Assembly: GCA_034336665.1 (NCBI GenBank)
Contig: JAPFBE010000002.1
Span: 6,432,146 to 6,496,145, forward strand
From: Luscinia megarhynchos
Taxonomy: Eukaryota > Chordata > Aves > Passeriformes > Turdidae
Direction of reading: 5' to 3'
DNA: 64,000 bases
Shown here: positions 1 to 12,953 of the stretch, in pieces
Layout of the letters: each line of letters opens with the position of its first letter
Numbering within the stretch: the stretch's first letter is position 1
Notes under the pieces: model-generated
Seen by the model: the letters and a program-made list of their open reading frames with translations, nothing else
What the model was told of the DNA's origin: nothing
Databases searched by the model: none
Program-made: the position numbers and the translations under genes

Positions 1-2659
1 GGTCATTGCTTGCAAAATTTATTTGGCAGCAAAGTTACGTCTTTTAGCTAGCAATTAGACATCCATGGCTAAACTAAAGAGCAAAGGTTGCCTGGCTCAA
101 TCCCTACCCTCCAGCTTTGCAACACGGGGTGAATAAATGACGTAAGAACTGCACAAGCTTATGTTTATTTATAATACTACATACCCAGCAACTCTAACCT
201 GGAGCACTCCAGAGTGGAAGGATACGTTTTTATAATGCCTGTTTCTTCATTAAGATTTCATCATCCACCTACGCTAAAAAGCTACTTCCCCTTCACTTTG
301 TTATATCTGCTTTTACCCGCTCCTGTTCTTGCATTATTTTTTTAATCTCCCGTTCCTACTTTACATGCACTCTCAAATTTTAAACAAGCAAAATTTGTGC
401 ATTAGTGTGTCCTTTTCATCTATCATTTATGAATGACAGGTTCTTTGGTGCAGCTTAATGGTATGAGAGAGACATTATTTTAAACATTAAAGTGAAAACC
501 ATTTACAACTATGATAAGAGAGGTCTGTTGACATTAAACTTTAAAACATGCACAAGGTAAAGGCAAGTAGTTGCTCCAACAGGTGAGAGTACTATGCATG
601 CACTTTGTAAGGGAGTTTGTTCAACACAAGAGCTGTCTCTTTGTTTTCTCTATTTGACAACCTGTAGGATCTGGTGCTTCAAACAATGCATCTGGTAATC
701 AACAGCCACCTGAGCTTGATGACTAAAAAAGTATTTAGGGCACAGTGCAGAGGATTAATTTTTTAAATTACCATTTTTTGGAGGATAATATTTCGTACCA
801 TTTACATTACAAAGAAATAACAATATATAAATCTAAAGAAATTAAGCTTTCTTTTTACACTTCCTGCTCACACCTTTATCACTTTCACACTGGATTATCA
901 CTTCCTTTACTGTCCTCTTCCATTAAAACTATGCAATTCTGTTGTAAGATATTGGCTAACATTATCTTGCTGTATTTTGTTCTGTTCTGTTCATCAGCAA
1001 CTGCATTCTGAGAAGCATCAACATAGTTAGGAATAGTAAATAAATACATCTGTATTTTACATCATATGTACTTGGATTGAGTCCTGCTCCTAAGTGTTAG
1101 ACATTGATTGAACAGGGAAGAAAAGGGATCTCATAGAATTGTTTTCAGTCTGATTTTATACCACAGGGAGAATGTAGCAGATCCCTCAGGGTAGAAACAT
1201 TGCAAACATGGTACAGTTCAGACAATAGAGAGGATATATACAGAGATTAACTTTTTTCTAGTTACTTAGGAGTCATGCAACTCTCTCAACAACTTGAAAG
1301 AGGATGGCAGAATTTATTGATAAAGCAGACCTCCCACAGCAAGAATGAAAACATATATCTGGGACATGGATGACAGATGAGAAAACTCTGATTTTATTGC
1401 AACTGGTTTTTTATAGTTATTTTTATGCAATACTGTATTTTTAGTTATTTCTATTTGCACTACTGCTTTAATCAGCAGTGGTGAAAAAAATTATGTTGCA
1501 GTCAAGTGGCTTGGAGGGAAGGAATAATGGCATCCAGAGGGACCTTGACAGGCTTGAGATGTGGGCAGAAGCAAACCTCAAGAAGTTTAGCAAAGCAGGG
1601 TGCAAGGTCCTACACATGGGTCACAGCAATCCCAGACACACCAGTGGGTTGGGCAGAGAAGTGATTGAGAGCAGCCCTGCTAAGAAAGACCTGGGGGGTG
1701 ACAGGTGATGAAAAACTCCACGAGCCAGCAGTGTGTGCTCACAGCCCAGAAAGCCAATCAAATCCTGGGCTGCATCACAAGGAGCCTGGCCAGAGGGTCA
1801 AAGGAGTGATTCTGCCCCTCTACTCTTCTCACATGTGATCCCCTTGGAGTACTGTGCACAGTTCTGGTGTCCCCAACATAAAACAATATGGAACTGTTGG
1901 AGCAAGTCCAGAAGAGGGCCATGAAGTTTGTAAGAGGACTGGAGCACCTTCCCTGTGAACACAGGCTGAGAAAGCTGAGGCTGTTCAACCTGGAGAAGAG
2001 AAGGTTGCATGGAGACCTGATGGCAAACTTCCAGGATCTGAAGGGATTGTACAAGTAAGCTGGAGAGGGACTATTTATGAGGAACTGTAGTTATAGGACA
2101 AGCAATAATAGGTACAAAATTGAAGGAGGGAAGATTTAGGTTAGATATTATGAAGAAATTTTTCACTATGGGGGTGAAAAGACAGTGGAATAGGTTGCCC
2201 AGGGAGGTGAGGGATGCCTCAACCATTACAGGTTGGATAAGACACTGAGCAGCCTGGTGTAGGGGGAGGTGCCTCTGCCCATGGCAGATGGGACAAGATG
2301 ATCTTTAAAGTCCATTCCAAACCCTTGATATTCTATGATTCTATTATTTTATGGTTTGAAATTTCAAAGTGATTTGTGAGTAGAAAACATTGATCACTGA
2401 TGACAGAAAAACCTTATGAGTCATTCAAGTGGTTTACATTACTGACCCATAGAATGTAAGACCCAACCTCCAATATGTTTTTATAAAAAGACAAATAGCC
2501 CTTAAGTATCTCTCAAGCATTAAAAACAATCCAGGTATTACTTTTCAATATTCATGGAGAGCATAATTTAATTTGAAAAAGAGACCACTCAGTTTAAAAG
2601 AAAGAGATGGCATAAAAGAGGTGAAAGAACCTGTTAGAAAAATTATGAACATTACTTAC
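1..2659 (-). other. POU6F2: POU6F2 intron, 5' part (downstream of the 2660-2888 exon)
   Basis: This intron begins with the strong donor GTAAGT at 2659-2654. The next POU6F2 exon should encode a glutamine-rich stretch, which would appear on the plus strand as CTG/TTG runs. None is present, so the intron extends past the left edge. It carries the CR1 copy at about 1505-2350. The rest is AT-rich with no recognised feature. Confidence 0.7.
1505..2352 (+). mobile_element. CR1 non-LTR retrotransposon, 5'-truncated 3' end
   Basis: This is a decayed CR1 copy retaining the end of ORF2 and the 3' UTR. Conceptual translation gives pieces typical of the C-terminal reverse-transcriptase region: IQRDLDRLEMWAEANLKKF, CKVLHMGHSNP and ESSPAKKDLGG. 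Further on, in shifted frames, come the equivalents of [21 protein letters not shown] and [15 protein letters not shown]. The element closes with CCATTCCAAACCCTTGATATTCTATGATTCTAT at about 2313-2345, shown here only as the recognised CR1 terminus with its ATTCTATG octamer repeats. Several frameshifts and stops make it non-functional. It is truncated at the 5' side, as usual for target-primed insertion. It lies antisense to POU6F2 in an intron. I could not identify a clear target-site duplication. Confidence 0.88.
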
Positions 2660-2888
2660 CTTGTAGATTTTGCAATGGCAAAGTCATGATGCCTCCTGCT
2701 GCAGCTGCTGCTACAAGTCCTTGGATGTTGGTGAGATTTGCTGTAGGTAGAGTTAGGACGAGTCCTTGTTGGCCCCCCAGCTGCCCAGCCATGTTGAAAG
2801 GAATGAGGATTGGCTGATTCAGGGCTGGAGTGCCTCCTGGCATCACCCCTGCTACTGCTGAGGCTAACTGCTGGGCTGTCAGTAGTGG
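2660..2888 (-). CDS. POU6F2: POU6F2 internal coding exon (N-terminal Ala/Leu/Gln-rich transactivation region)
   Basis: POU6F2 is a nuclear POU-homeodomain transcription factor of the class VI family, expressed in retina and brain. The exon encodes 76 codons plus one base. Read on the minus strand it starts PLLTAQQLASAV, runs through QPILIPFNMAGQLGGQQG and LTLPTANLTNIQG, and ends in an alanine run followed by IMTLPLQNLQ. This is the segment I recall from mammalian POU6F2, nearly residue for residue. The acceptor is a TTTCTTACAG stretch ending at 2889, and the donor is AAG|GTAAGT with GT at 2659-2658. It enters in phase 0 and leaves with one base of a split codon. It holds no DNA-binding domain; the POU-specific domain and homeodomain lie further downstream, outside the window. 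POU6F1 is the closest alternative, but the peptide fits POU6F2 better by memory. No frameshift or stop is present. Confidence 0.93.
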
Positions 2889-3831
2889 CTGTAAGAAACC
2901 ACAGACACAAACCTGTTTTACTGTGTATAGCTCAGTATTGCACACTTACAGCCCTTCTGGCTTGAGATCTTTTCGTGTTCCATTACAGACATGCACTGCT
3001 TCCAGTACCTTAAAGCATACATTTCCACCAACACAGAAAGGTTTGACATATATGACAGTCTGCAACTGTAAGCCTCGTGAAACAGCATAGTAGCAATCCC
3101 AGCTGAATCTAGACTGGAAAATTCATTACATACACAAAAGACAATTTATGAGCGAAAGAAGACCTAACTCAACCTTGCCTACAAGTGCCTAAATGCCAAC
3201 ATTTCCCGAAAATTCCTGATTGTATACTGATTGATAACGGCATGAAACACTACAGTGACAACTACCAGAAGCTTTGTGGACCAAGACTGTCCTGGAAGAG
3301 GAAGAATATTGAGTATCTTCTTCTAGTATAGCTGAACTTGGATAAAATTTTTTAAGTGAGATGAGAAATATTTTAAAATCTTATAAAGTGCCATACTACT
3401 ATGTCAATACGCTGCTGTAAAGAAAATAAATATCTGGCATAAAATATAATGAAATACCTTTACCACTACAGGAGCTGTGTGTGACAAACATAACTGTCAA
3501 GAGACAATAATGCTGCATTAACATTAGCACAAGCTTTTTAATATTAAATTATTATATTAATTTCAGAAGTAATTTACATAAGAAATTAAAATATTTTAAG
3601 TCCCTAAATATGTAAAACTTCTTAGGTTTTATTTTAGAAAAGCATGCAAAATGCAATCATGTCAACTTGACTTTTAAAATATACTATACATACATGTTCC
3701 CTTTTTGTAACACTGAATGCAACCAAAGAGAATCACATTTTCTACATTACACAGATCAAAGATGATCAATCACAGTTATTTATTTTTCATCAAATTGCAC
3801 ATGTCTATTAGTTAAAAGGAAAGATACTGAC
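2889..3831 (-). other. POU6F2: POU6F2 intron between the two exons
   Basis: This 943-bp GT-AG intron has donor GTCAGT at its 5' end (3831 downward) and a pyrimidine-rich acceptor TTTCTTACAG ending at 2889. Its contents are AT-rich unique sequence. I saw no repeat or further exon in it. Confidence 0.85.
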
Positions 3832-3923
3832 CTGTGGCCCAACAGGGAATGCAGGATGGGACTGACTGGGTTGGTGCTGGTCTGCTGGGCTCGTATCAGG
3901 CAGCACTGTGTTTCCTCTGGCCT
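3832..3923 (-). CDS. POU6F2: POU6F2 upstream coding exon (Pro/Gln-rich N-terminal segment)
   Basis: This short exon directly precedes the 2660-2888 exon. After a two-base partial codon it encodes 30 residues, beginning ARGNTVLPDTSPADQHQ and ending FPVGPQ. That aligns with the known POU6F2 stretch that ends FPVGPQ just before PLLTAQQ. The donor is CAG|GTCAGT (GT at 3831-3830), leaving phase 0, which agrees with the next exon. The acceptor is GGATTTCAG with its last base at 3924. An alternative acceptor two bases further in (TTTCAGAG, exon from 3921) would give a phase-0 start, and I cannot decide between them. The peptide differs from the mammalian version at several positions, as expected for a disordered linker. 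A longer open frame across this region (3780-4004, minus) is in another frame and is not the gene. Confidence 0.88.
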
Positions 3924-6900
3924 CTGAAATCCAGGGAACAGATTGACTTTAATATCAAGCCTGTGGACTGCCACATTACCTTCTACTCTGATGTCACATA
4001 ACATGAAGCTGAAAATGATATGTTAAAGTGCTTTATCAATAACTCAAGCACTCAAATCGCTTATCAGCTGCATAAATTATGTTAACGTTCATTCAGACCA
4101 GCCAACTCATTCAGAGAGTTACAGAAATCTGACAGCAGTGAAACTGAAGCTATCATCAACTCAGCTAATGTGGGTTGCATTATACATCAATTTACATACA
4201 GTACATGAGCACTCCGTGCGTGTGGGAAATGCATTTTTTTACGGTTAGGTGAGCATCAGCCATTGCAATTTCTGAAAGCAAAAATTATCTGAAAAACAAT
4301 CAAGTCACATCTACTTTCTATCTTAATAAAATATTTTCTTTTGTCAGTTACTGAGGCAGCAAAGGCTCTACTAGGCACAATAAAAAGTGACTATGAAAAC
4401 TGAAAACTGGTATGCTTCCATATGACAGCTTCGTTTATAAATTGCATGTGGAGGATGAGCAAAATTCTGTGAAACCAAGGATTTCCAGCATTTATTGAGA
4501 TGATCAATATCCAACAATCAAACAATATGCTGAGCACTAATGACTTGCTAAGCATACAGCACAGTCCAGCCCTAGTAGATTTTGCTGAAGTCTGCAATAC
4601 AGATTTGAAAGAGAAGAAGAAAAATAAAAACATCCTATCAGTTGTAAGAAAGTACCAAGATGTTTTCAAAGCTACATCCCAATCCTCCATTTCCTCTGGG
4701 TGAAGGGCTCAACTGATTCCTAATTTTTCAGTGCTGATGGCATGATCAGGCCTACATTGATTTTTGAGGTTGTGAGAATGACAACAAGTATCAAATGTAG
4801 CTGCAAGTGTCCTGTGGTCTCTTGCAAAGAAAACCCTGGCAATGGCACCAGGTTTCCTGGTTGATACAATATCTCCCATTTTGTAATTTTTTTTCTGATG
4901 AGTGGTTGAAATTCCATTCTAAGCAAACCTTAACAAGATGCTGTTTTTTTATGTTTGTCCTATGAATAGCAATATAATTCAGAAACAGTTTCTTGGCACA
5001 CCCTTCTGCTGTAAGGAAAAAGGATATGATTCTGTCATAAATTTTAAAGAGGGTATTATCAGCTCATTTAAAACAAATTCTTTTATATATTCTCCAAGGG
5101 GAACAACTTATAAATAATGGAAATGTGAAAAAAACCACCTTCACCACATTAAGGTTCAAATAAAATTGACTGCTACATATTATTCAATTGACTTCCATCT
5201 CTACAGCAAGTTGTCAATCATAACAGCATTTTAGAATTGGATTAAACAATAAATGTGAAGAGTTATTATGCAGAAATCTGAAAATCTGATTAATTTGTAA
5301 TATCTTTGTGTGGTCTCAAAAATTCAGAAATGGACATTGCTCTGGGAATACTTACAAATTGTCTATTGAAATATCTGATTTGGAACTAATAAAAACATAC
5401 AAACTTGCTGACATTTTATAAAGTGAATTCTAAGAAATGTTTGCCTTTTTAATGACCATTCTCATTTAATAGTGAGAATAAGCTGGCCTACTATAATCAG
5501 TGAGGATTCCAACAATTGCCTAGTAACATGCAAAAAGAGATGCAGTCACTAAATTTTTCATCTGAAATTTACTCATTCAAGTTAAATGAAAAGAGAAACA
5601 TGTAACTAGATATGTGAGAGTCAATGAAAACTGTTTCTTTCAAATGCATAACAATCCTAGTGCTCATGCCATCCCTAAGACCAAAGGCAGGGTTTCCCCA
5701 GTGTGATTTCCTCCTATACAAAATAAAGCACTATGCTACTAAACATAATTTTATCTTTGGTAATTTCCACATACTGTTATGATCCTTTTTTTGTAAATCT
5801 TCACAACTGTATGTATAAAGTAATATTAGATCAGAGGCTCAATACCAATGAAGATATCACTCCCCATTAAGATCAAATCTTATAAGTCAATTTTGTTTAT
5901 GTAATTTAAGGCCTGCGAATTTTGTCTTTGTGCATGATTTAATCAATATTAAAACAAGCTCCTGATAATCTGTCATATCATTAAATCATCCTATGAAATC
6001 TTTGGGAAAAGAACAAAACCAAAGTCATTAGAATTAGATTTTATTTCAATTTTTATACCTTGAGCTCTCAGAAAATATGTAAGAAGTTCTGAAGTAATAG
6101 GTCTGTGTTTTACTATTCTTTTTTCCATGTCACCCATCCAAAGAACTCCTGATTTTTGTTATCTGTACTGTATTTTTCAATGTTTGATCACACAGTCTTT
6201 ACATAACACAAGTTGGTTATACCATCAAGCCAAAATTAATTACACTGCTTTCCTTTTCCCTTGTACTAATTGGTATCACTTAGGATTACATTCCTGTCAC
6301 ATAGTCACTCACCACAGATGATTTTTTTTTAAATTTCAGTGCTCAAATGCTCTGTCTGCTGCTTCTAATTTAGTTCCCATAGGATGCAGTCATCTCAAGA
6401 AGACAGCACACACTTTCAAGTGGTCTTACATGGCATCCTATATGAAATTATCAATTCTGCATTCTCTGACTGAAATTCTCAGATCTCTCCTGCTCCTTCT
6501 AATCTACCTGCTATAACAGACACCCAAGAGTCAAGAAAATGTACAAGAAAATCTGTCTGCTGGGCTGGCATTAAATACAGTGAAGCAAGAATTTCTGGGT
6601 TAAGGTCTGTTGCATCACACAGTGGCAGCACTTTTTCCTTGCTGTATGCTGCATTCACTGACACACACAGGTCAACACCCTGAAGAAGGTAAAGCAGAGC
6701 AAAAACATCACTAGAAAGCTACTTACTCTTTTCTGCCTTATAATAGTATATTTCTGACTGGGGGGATCCCCCTGATTTCAGAGGAGTCGGGGAGCTCTGT
6801 CTATTTCTGATTACTATTTCTACTTCAAAGATTCATTGCCAGAAATTTGAAAAAATGCCTTCATTAAGACCATCTGACCTAAACTGGCAGCACACAATCC

Positions 6901-9900
6901 CCTGCACTGGTTCTTGCTGCTATTTTACTGAGTTTATTTGGGAGTTGATCAGTTCCAGATGGTGGAACAACCTCTGCAGGTAAATTATTCCCTTGTCCAA
7001 ATTCCAGTCCTCACTAACAAAAATTGACTGCCAAAATCTAGCTTGGATTTTACACTTGTTCAGATCCACACCTCCTGTTACCTCCTGTTAAGTAATTCTC
7101 CAACTCCTCTCAGCCTTCTATCAGTGAGGGGTATGTCAGCAAGGAGCCATAACAACCCCTATGGAGTTGGGGAAGTACCAGCAGTACCTTCTCTGTTTTG
7201 CAGGGATTCTGCTCTCATTACAGCCCCAACTGCTGGTGCACAAGGGGAAGGGGGAAGGCAGTATCAGGGCCACTACTCTGAAACACAGCCTAAGTCAATG
7301 GGTTTGCTCAAGAGTACCATGTGAACAGACAGGAGTACCACTGCCATAGTACTGCCACAACTGTAGATAAGGCTTTAATATTTAATAAGCAGTATTCATC
7401 ATATGTGATTCATCATAAATTAATTATAAATTATATAATACATACGTTCACCTCTTATCCCACCAAGGGACTGGAAGGGCATGACAGAATAAAAAATTGA
7501 AGTGCACTGTAAATACTGTAAAATAGCCTTCCTAAAATAAAATATTATTTTAAATAAAACTAAGTAAAACAAAGGCAACCTTCTTCTCCGCTTATTAAAG
7601 CAAGAAAAAAATTCCAAAAAACAAGTGAAAAGCCATGTCATACAATATTTAGTTTAGAAAAAAGAAAAGAAGACAAACATAAGAAGAAAAAAAAAGAAAT
7701 TCCACATCTCAAGGCCACCAAGCTTCATACAAAATTACAGCTGTAAATGTACTGATTATAAAAAGCTTTCTTTAGTTTGCTTCCATTTTCTTTCTTGCAC
7801 ATCTTCAGCAACAGAACAGGTAACTCAGTTCTTAGTGTCTCCCAGTGCCCTGTGAAGGTGAGAATGCTCCAATCCCCCACTTTACAACTAATGGGGAAAA
7901 GAGACTCCAATATGGATTCTCAAATAAGCACAATTTAGCTGATCTCCTCAGCTCTAGGTCCACTGTTCCGGAAGGCATGGGTCAGAACACAAAACTGCTC
8001 TGTGACTCCTCAGCTGCCCCAAGGATGCAGCAGATCTGAGGTGAGCCTGCTCACGTTCCCCTGCAGCCTCCCTTGGATGCAGTGCCTGTCCCAGCTGCCC
8101 TTGTCTCATCTGGTCTCTGATGCTGCAAGGAACCTGCAGCTGACTGGAAAATGGTTTGGAACAGCATCACAGGATGGAGTGCATTAAACTTGTACCCTGG
8201 CCCTTGTGCCTCTCAAAGGCGTGATGCACCCTGGCATCTCTCCTCAAACTCTGCACCAAAGCTCACTCGAAGACAATGCTCACACCAAAGCACAGGACTA
8301 ATCTCAGCAGATGACCTGGATATGAACAACTTCCTCATGGTCTTCATGAATGAATTCAATGTCTCACATTTGTATCAAAATCAGGGAGATGCTGAACCAC
8401 CTGTCTTCAGCACTCAAAAAATAAGCTGGATCAAATTCAGTAACACCAGATTTTCAGTAATCAAAAGAATATATAAATCCTTCTGAGATTAAAGAAAATA
8501 TTTCAAATGCATTAACATTAACAAAAAAAAACACATTTCAAGAACAGTTCATATTAAATCTTTAGCTAGTTCCACAATGCAACATTAAATTACTTGTATT
8601 TATCTCTTAGTAACCATAACAATAAGAAATCAAAAGTAGACTTTTTTCTTATTCACTGAGACAACTCACATTAAATACACAGCTTTGAGAATTAAATCAT
8701 TAAATTAAAAATATTGCCTGTGAGAAAAAAGTCTTATATATTTAAAACTAATAAACGAAACAATCAGAGCAAAATATACCTGCATTTAGATGACAATCAA
8801 AAGAAAAAAAAACTTTTTAAAGGAAATTAAATAGAAAAACTAATAATATTCAAATTATCAGGTATAGTGTGTGAAAGTACATCATCTCTGTTTAAAGTAA
8901 CTCAGCTCTTCACTAAATGAAACCTTAACGCTCAGCAATTATACCAAGAACAATCTTGCTGAACAAAATTTAATAGCTGAAAGAAAAAGGTTGAACTGAT
9001 AATGAAAAAAAAATACAACATTCCCTCCAAACAATCTTCATTCTGTCACAAGCCACCCCATTTTGGCTCTTAATTTCACTATTTTAATTAATTAATAATT
9101 TAATTTTCTTGTTGTATCAGAGTTTGGACATGTCAGGAGGAAGCCTGCACAAATTAGCACATTATAAAACCTTAGTAATCAGATTGCTACACAAAATTTC
9201 ACAAACACACCTAAATTTTACAATACTTGCAGCAGAAAAAATTGAGATTTTATGCTGATTCCATTTTATATTGATATTGTCCTATGGTTATCAGAGGAGA
9301 TACTCCTGTTACCTCAACAAAGAAAATCAATCTCATAAACTACATTAGAATTATGATTCTCCCACTGAAAGGTATGAATTTAAGCTTAGACCTTTCGTAT
9401 TTAGTTTGTTAGACAGTTATCTCCTTCCAGTCCATGACCAAGATGTGGCACACTATTCACTCCTTGGGATTGTATGAAATTTCCCTAGGTATCAGGTTAT
9501 CACACAGATGACTAAGCAATTCATCTTTTTCTGCTGACCTGTACTTCAGATTTTTAGTTTTTATTTCTAGGTAGCAATTTCACCCTCACAAAGGAACACA
9601 AGCAAGTGTGTAGAATTCTGGATGTGTGCAGAATTACTACTAGCACCTGTTAACTCTGAAACCTAATAAAATTGTAATGTTGATGTTATGATTTTACTGT
9701 TCAGTCATTTCAGCATAACATACATATGCTGTGCACATCTTCTACAATGTCAGATTGTGTCAACTTACACAGATCTCATTCTTAATTTTCTCCTGCCTAT
9801 GTACAAAGCCCTTCTAGTTTACCTTTGAAAATGTTTGTGGTGTGATAAGGAAATGGTGTATTGATTTACCATATTGACATATCTGTCAATGCAACATCCT

Positions 9901-10029
9901 ATACAGAGAGCTAAAAATCCTGCATTGAAAATGCATTGAATTAGACAGCACCATGAACAGAGTAGATTTGCTTTACTGAGTGTATCCTTCAGTGCTTAAG
10001 TAAGTAAAACACCACAGTTTTATACTTAC

Positions 10030-10146
10030 CTGAAATTGCCTCCCAGTTGCTACTGCAAAGCTACTAAAATCAGCTGGAGAGCTCAAAGTCATTCTGCCAG
10101 CTGAGTATAGAATGCTGTCTTTGCCTGGTCCCTGGGGGTTTTCCTT
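10030..10146 (-). other. Cryptic or alternative exon candidate
   Basis: On the minus strand an open stretch of 39 codons runs from just after a CTTTAG (TAG at 10149-10147) to a consensus donor CAG|GTAAGT (GT at 10029-10028). An ATG at 10092-10090 opens 21 codons, MTLSSPADFSSFAVATGRQF plus one Q, ending in phase 0 at the donor. The peptide is not one I recognise and does not match the known POU6F2 N-terminus. The possible acceptor has a weak pyrimidine tract, so it would fit better as an alternative first exon than an internal one. It could also be a chance open frame next to a decoy splice site. Confidence 0.2.
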
Positions 10147-12945
10147 CTAAAGGATCTTCTCCCACAAGGCACACACAGTAGCTGAAATCACTGTCCTCAT
10201 TACCCCTGTGCATAGAGCTTGGTTTGTATTTATGCACCTGCATCCTTCTGGATTAGGACAGATAACATTAAAACTCCATGACTCCTTATAATGAAAATCA
10301 GACTATTAAAGTGATTCATGTTACAGAGGACTTCTTCCAGGCAGCCACAAGTTATAATTACCACCTAATACAACCATACCATACTAAGGCATAAAATCAC
10401 AAATAACTCAGAATCCCAGTCCTCTCAAGGTCCTTAAATTTTCTTCTTTCCCATATTGGTTTTTACTCCTCTTTCATTGTCTCATCTTCTCCTTTTTCTT
10501 TCTTCCATAAGGGAATTTTTTTTCTTACTGGTGCCTATATGAATATTCTTCCACTTCAAATACCTCATGTGAGAAAAGAAGTGTTGCTACTGCAGAAAAG
10601 GTGAAGGAATATAATTGCAAAAGTATGTTCTTTATTCAAAATAGACTCATCCTACTTTTCTTCACCCACTAAGTACAGTGCATAAAAATCCCTTGTTAGT
10701 GGTACATACATTTTTTATGAGTTGGACCCTTCATATTGAGAGTTCTAGTTCTTTTTATACTGTATGCATTAGCACAAATATTAAGGCCACAAAGACCCTA
10801 TCAGTCTTCTCTGAATTCATACAACATTTCATACTCACTGTTTGCTGTTAGTGCTAGGGAATGCAGTGATGATAAAGGTGACTTACCAGAAGATGGACAG
10901 TTGAATGCATTATTATTTCATGTTGGGCAGCTGATCCCTAGCTAAGAAGGGCAGGAGGCTTCTCTAAATTAAACTTTCTTTCCTTCCCTGGAAGTTTACT
11001 AAATGCCAAAGAGTGAGCACATTAAAGAACATCTATTTGGGAGCAACTGTTACAGTTTGCCACCTTTATAGATATCTTAGATTTCTATAGGATTTTTTAC
11101 AGTGTTTACCTATGCATATTGTTTTTTTTCCTAATAGGAAAGAGGGCTAGCTTTCCATCACAAGCCCAACTTCCACCACTCACCCTCCCCATCTGGATTT
11201 TTTACCCTTTCCCCAAATAAGACAGACTATGAAGATATTTTATGATATATATTGCTGTTTGCCTGGGGAACCCTGCACAGTTACTTAATATGTGTTTGGC
11301 TGCTGGCATTACTGAAAGCCAAGCAACACAAGTGGATGATCACTGGTGCACAGCAATTCAGGCTTCTGGGGGGAAGAAAAGCGTAGTATGACATACTTGG
11401 CTTTTTACAAGTTACCTTGATAGACTAATTTCAACAGAGAGGGCACAGGTAGGTGGCCAGTGACAGAAATTCAACTCACAACTTTGACGAGGGACTGGAA
11501 AGAAAAAGCTGTAAGGTGGGAAGTAGATCAACTTGGTATGCTATCAGTTCTATGAGACTGATCTTTTAAAAATTCAAATCACCTAATTTGGTGCAAGGAG
11601 AATATCCAGTTAAGGAAGGAAGCATTCAATTAAACCTGGTAAAAGCACCTCACAGCAGCACTCAGCAAAGTGCACCCCATAATATATGGTAACTCCTGCA
11701 GGAGCAATCTGACCAGCAACATGTAAAGCAACAGTGGTTTTTCACCATTGCTACTGAGTTCACTGGTTTCATCCCTGCAGAGTCTTTAACAATTTTACAC
11801 ACTCTGCTGTGGTCTTTACATGGCTCTGTGGGGCAGCTACATCAAGTGCCTCATTACAGGTTCTTCAGCTGTTCAGACTTTATTGAGACTCGTGGAAGAG
11901 CTATCCCACAGAGTGGCACAGTGTAGGAGTCCAGTTGAGATCCAGGAGGAAACCTTAACAGGTTTTCTCTGTATGCAAGTGATCACACTTCTAGATCCAA
12001 GTACATCACAAAATTGATAAGTCTTCATTATAAATCTATTTAGCTGCACATGTATCTTCAGCAATTCCCAGCTACAAAAATACAACAGCCTTTCAAAAGC
12101 CACTGGTGCCTGCAAGCTGCAGAAACTTACAGTATGCATGCCTCCAGATCTCATAAATCCTGAACTGAATTAACTTTCTTCACTTTATTATTGTCTGAAA
12201 TCAGTTGTAGTGGCTGTTTACAGTTTAGTCAGGGGCTTCTGCCACTTTATATTTATGTTTTTAAAGAACATTCAGTCTAACAACCACGTCTTGCAAAGTA
12301 TGTCAAACCTTACCATCATTAAAACAAGTTTAAACCTCACACCAAGAGCTTTGGTTCGCGCCCCTCCCTGCCCCTTCAATCCTTCCCTCCTCCATAGAGT
12401 AAAAGCTAAAAAAATATAAAGTAGCAAAAAGACTAGTAGCCAAAATCATCATAGTGTCTGGTTTTGAGGAGCTATTTGCCAGTCAATGATGATAAACAAC
12501 TCTGCCGCAGGCATTCAAATAGTCTTTTCTACACTGAAAATACCCCAAAATAGATCTCCATAGAAATAACCAAGTGGTTGACAAACATTTGGACACTGTT
12601 CCTGTAACATGTTTATCTTGCCTTTTTGTGAGCCAGACTCCCACTGGATTATAAATGTGCTGGATTAGTTTCCTAGGAAAGGTTCAAGAATACAACATAG
12701 GTTAAAAAAGCTTTACATGTAAGATGCATACATGCCAGCACAGCTGAATTTAATGAAAGATCTCTTGGTTAGAAATGCCTTGTCATGGCAAGACCTCTTT
12801 GTCATGAATGAAGTAAAAAAGAAAAAAAAAAAGCCATATATCTTAGCTTTGCCAAAATAGCAAGTGGCAGGCAACTTGCTTCACATAGGGCACTGCAACA
12901 CATCCTAATAGGATTAAATTTTATGGAATAAAATGTTTCTAATCC

Positions 12946-12953
12946 ATGCAAAT
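12946..12953 (+). promoter_or_regulatory. Octamer motif ATGCAAAT
   Basis: This is a perfect consensus octamer, the classical site of POU-domain proteins. Other perfect copies in the window are at 31697-31704 (as ATTTGCAT), 44747-44754 and 57014-57021. In 64 kb of AT-rich DNA a few are expected by chance, so a function is not supported by the sequence alone. Confidence 0.15.

Noticed and set aside
3780..4004. 74-codon minus-strand frame over the upstream POU6F2 exon
   Set aside because: It is in a different frame from the POU6F2 peptide and runs through the acceptor site.
7060..7092. Small direct duplication CCTCCTGTTA
   Set aside because: It is a single 11-bp tandem copy, common by slippage and without further structure.
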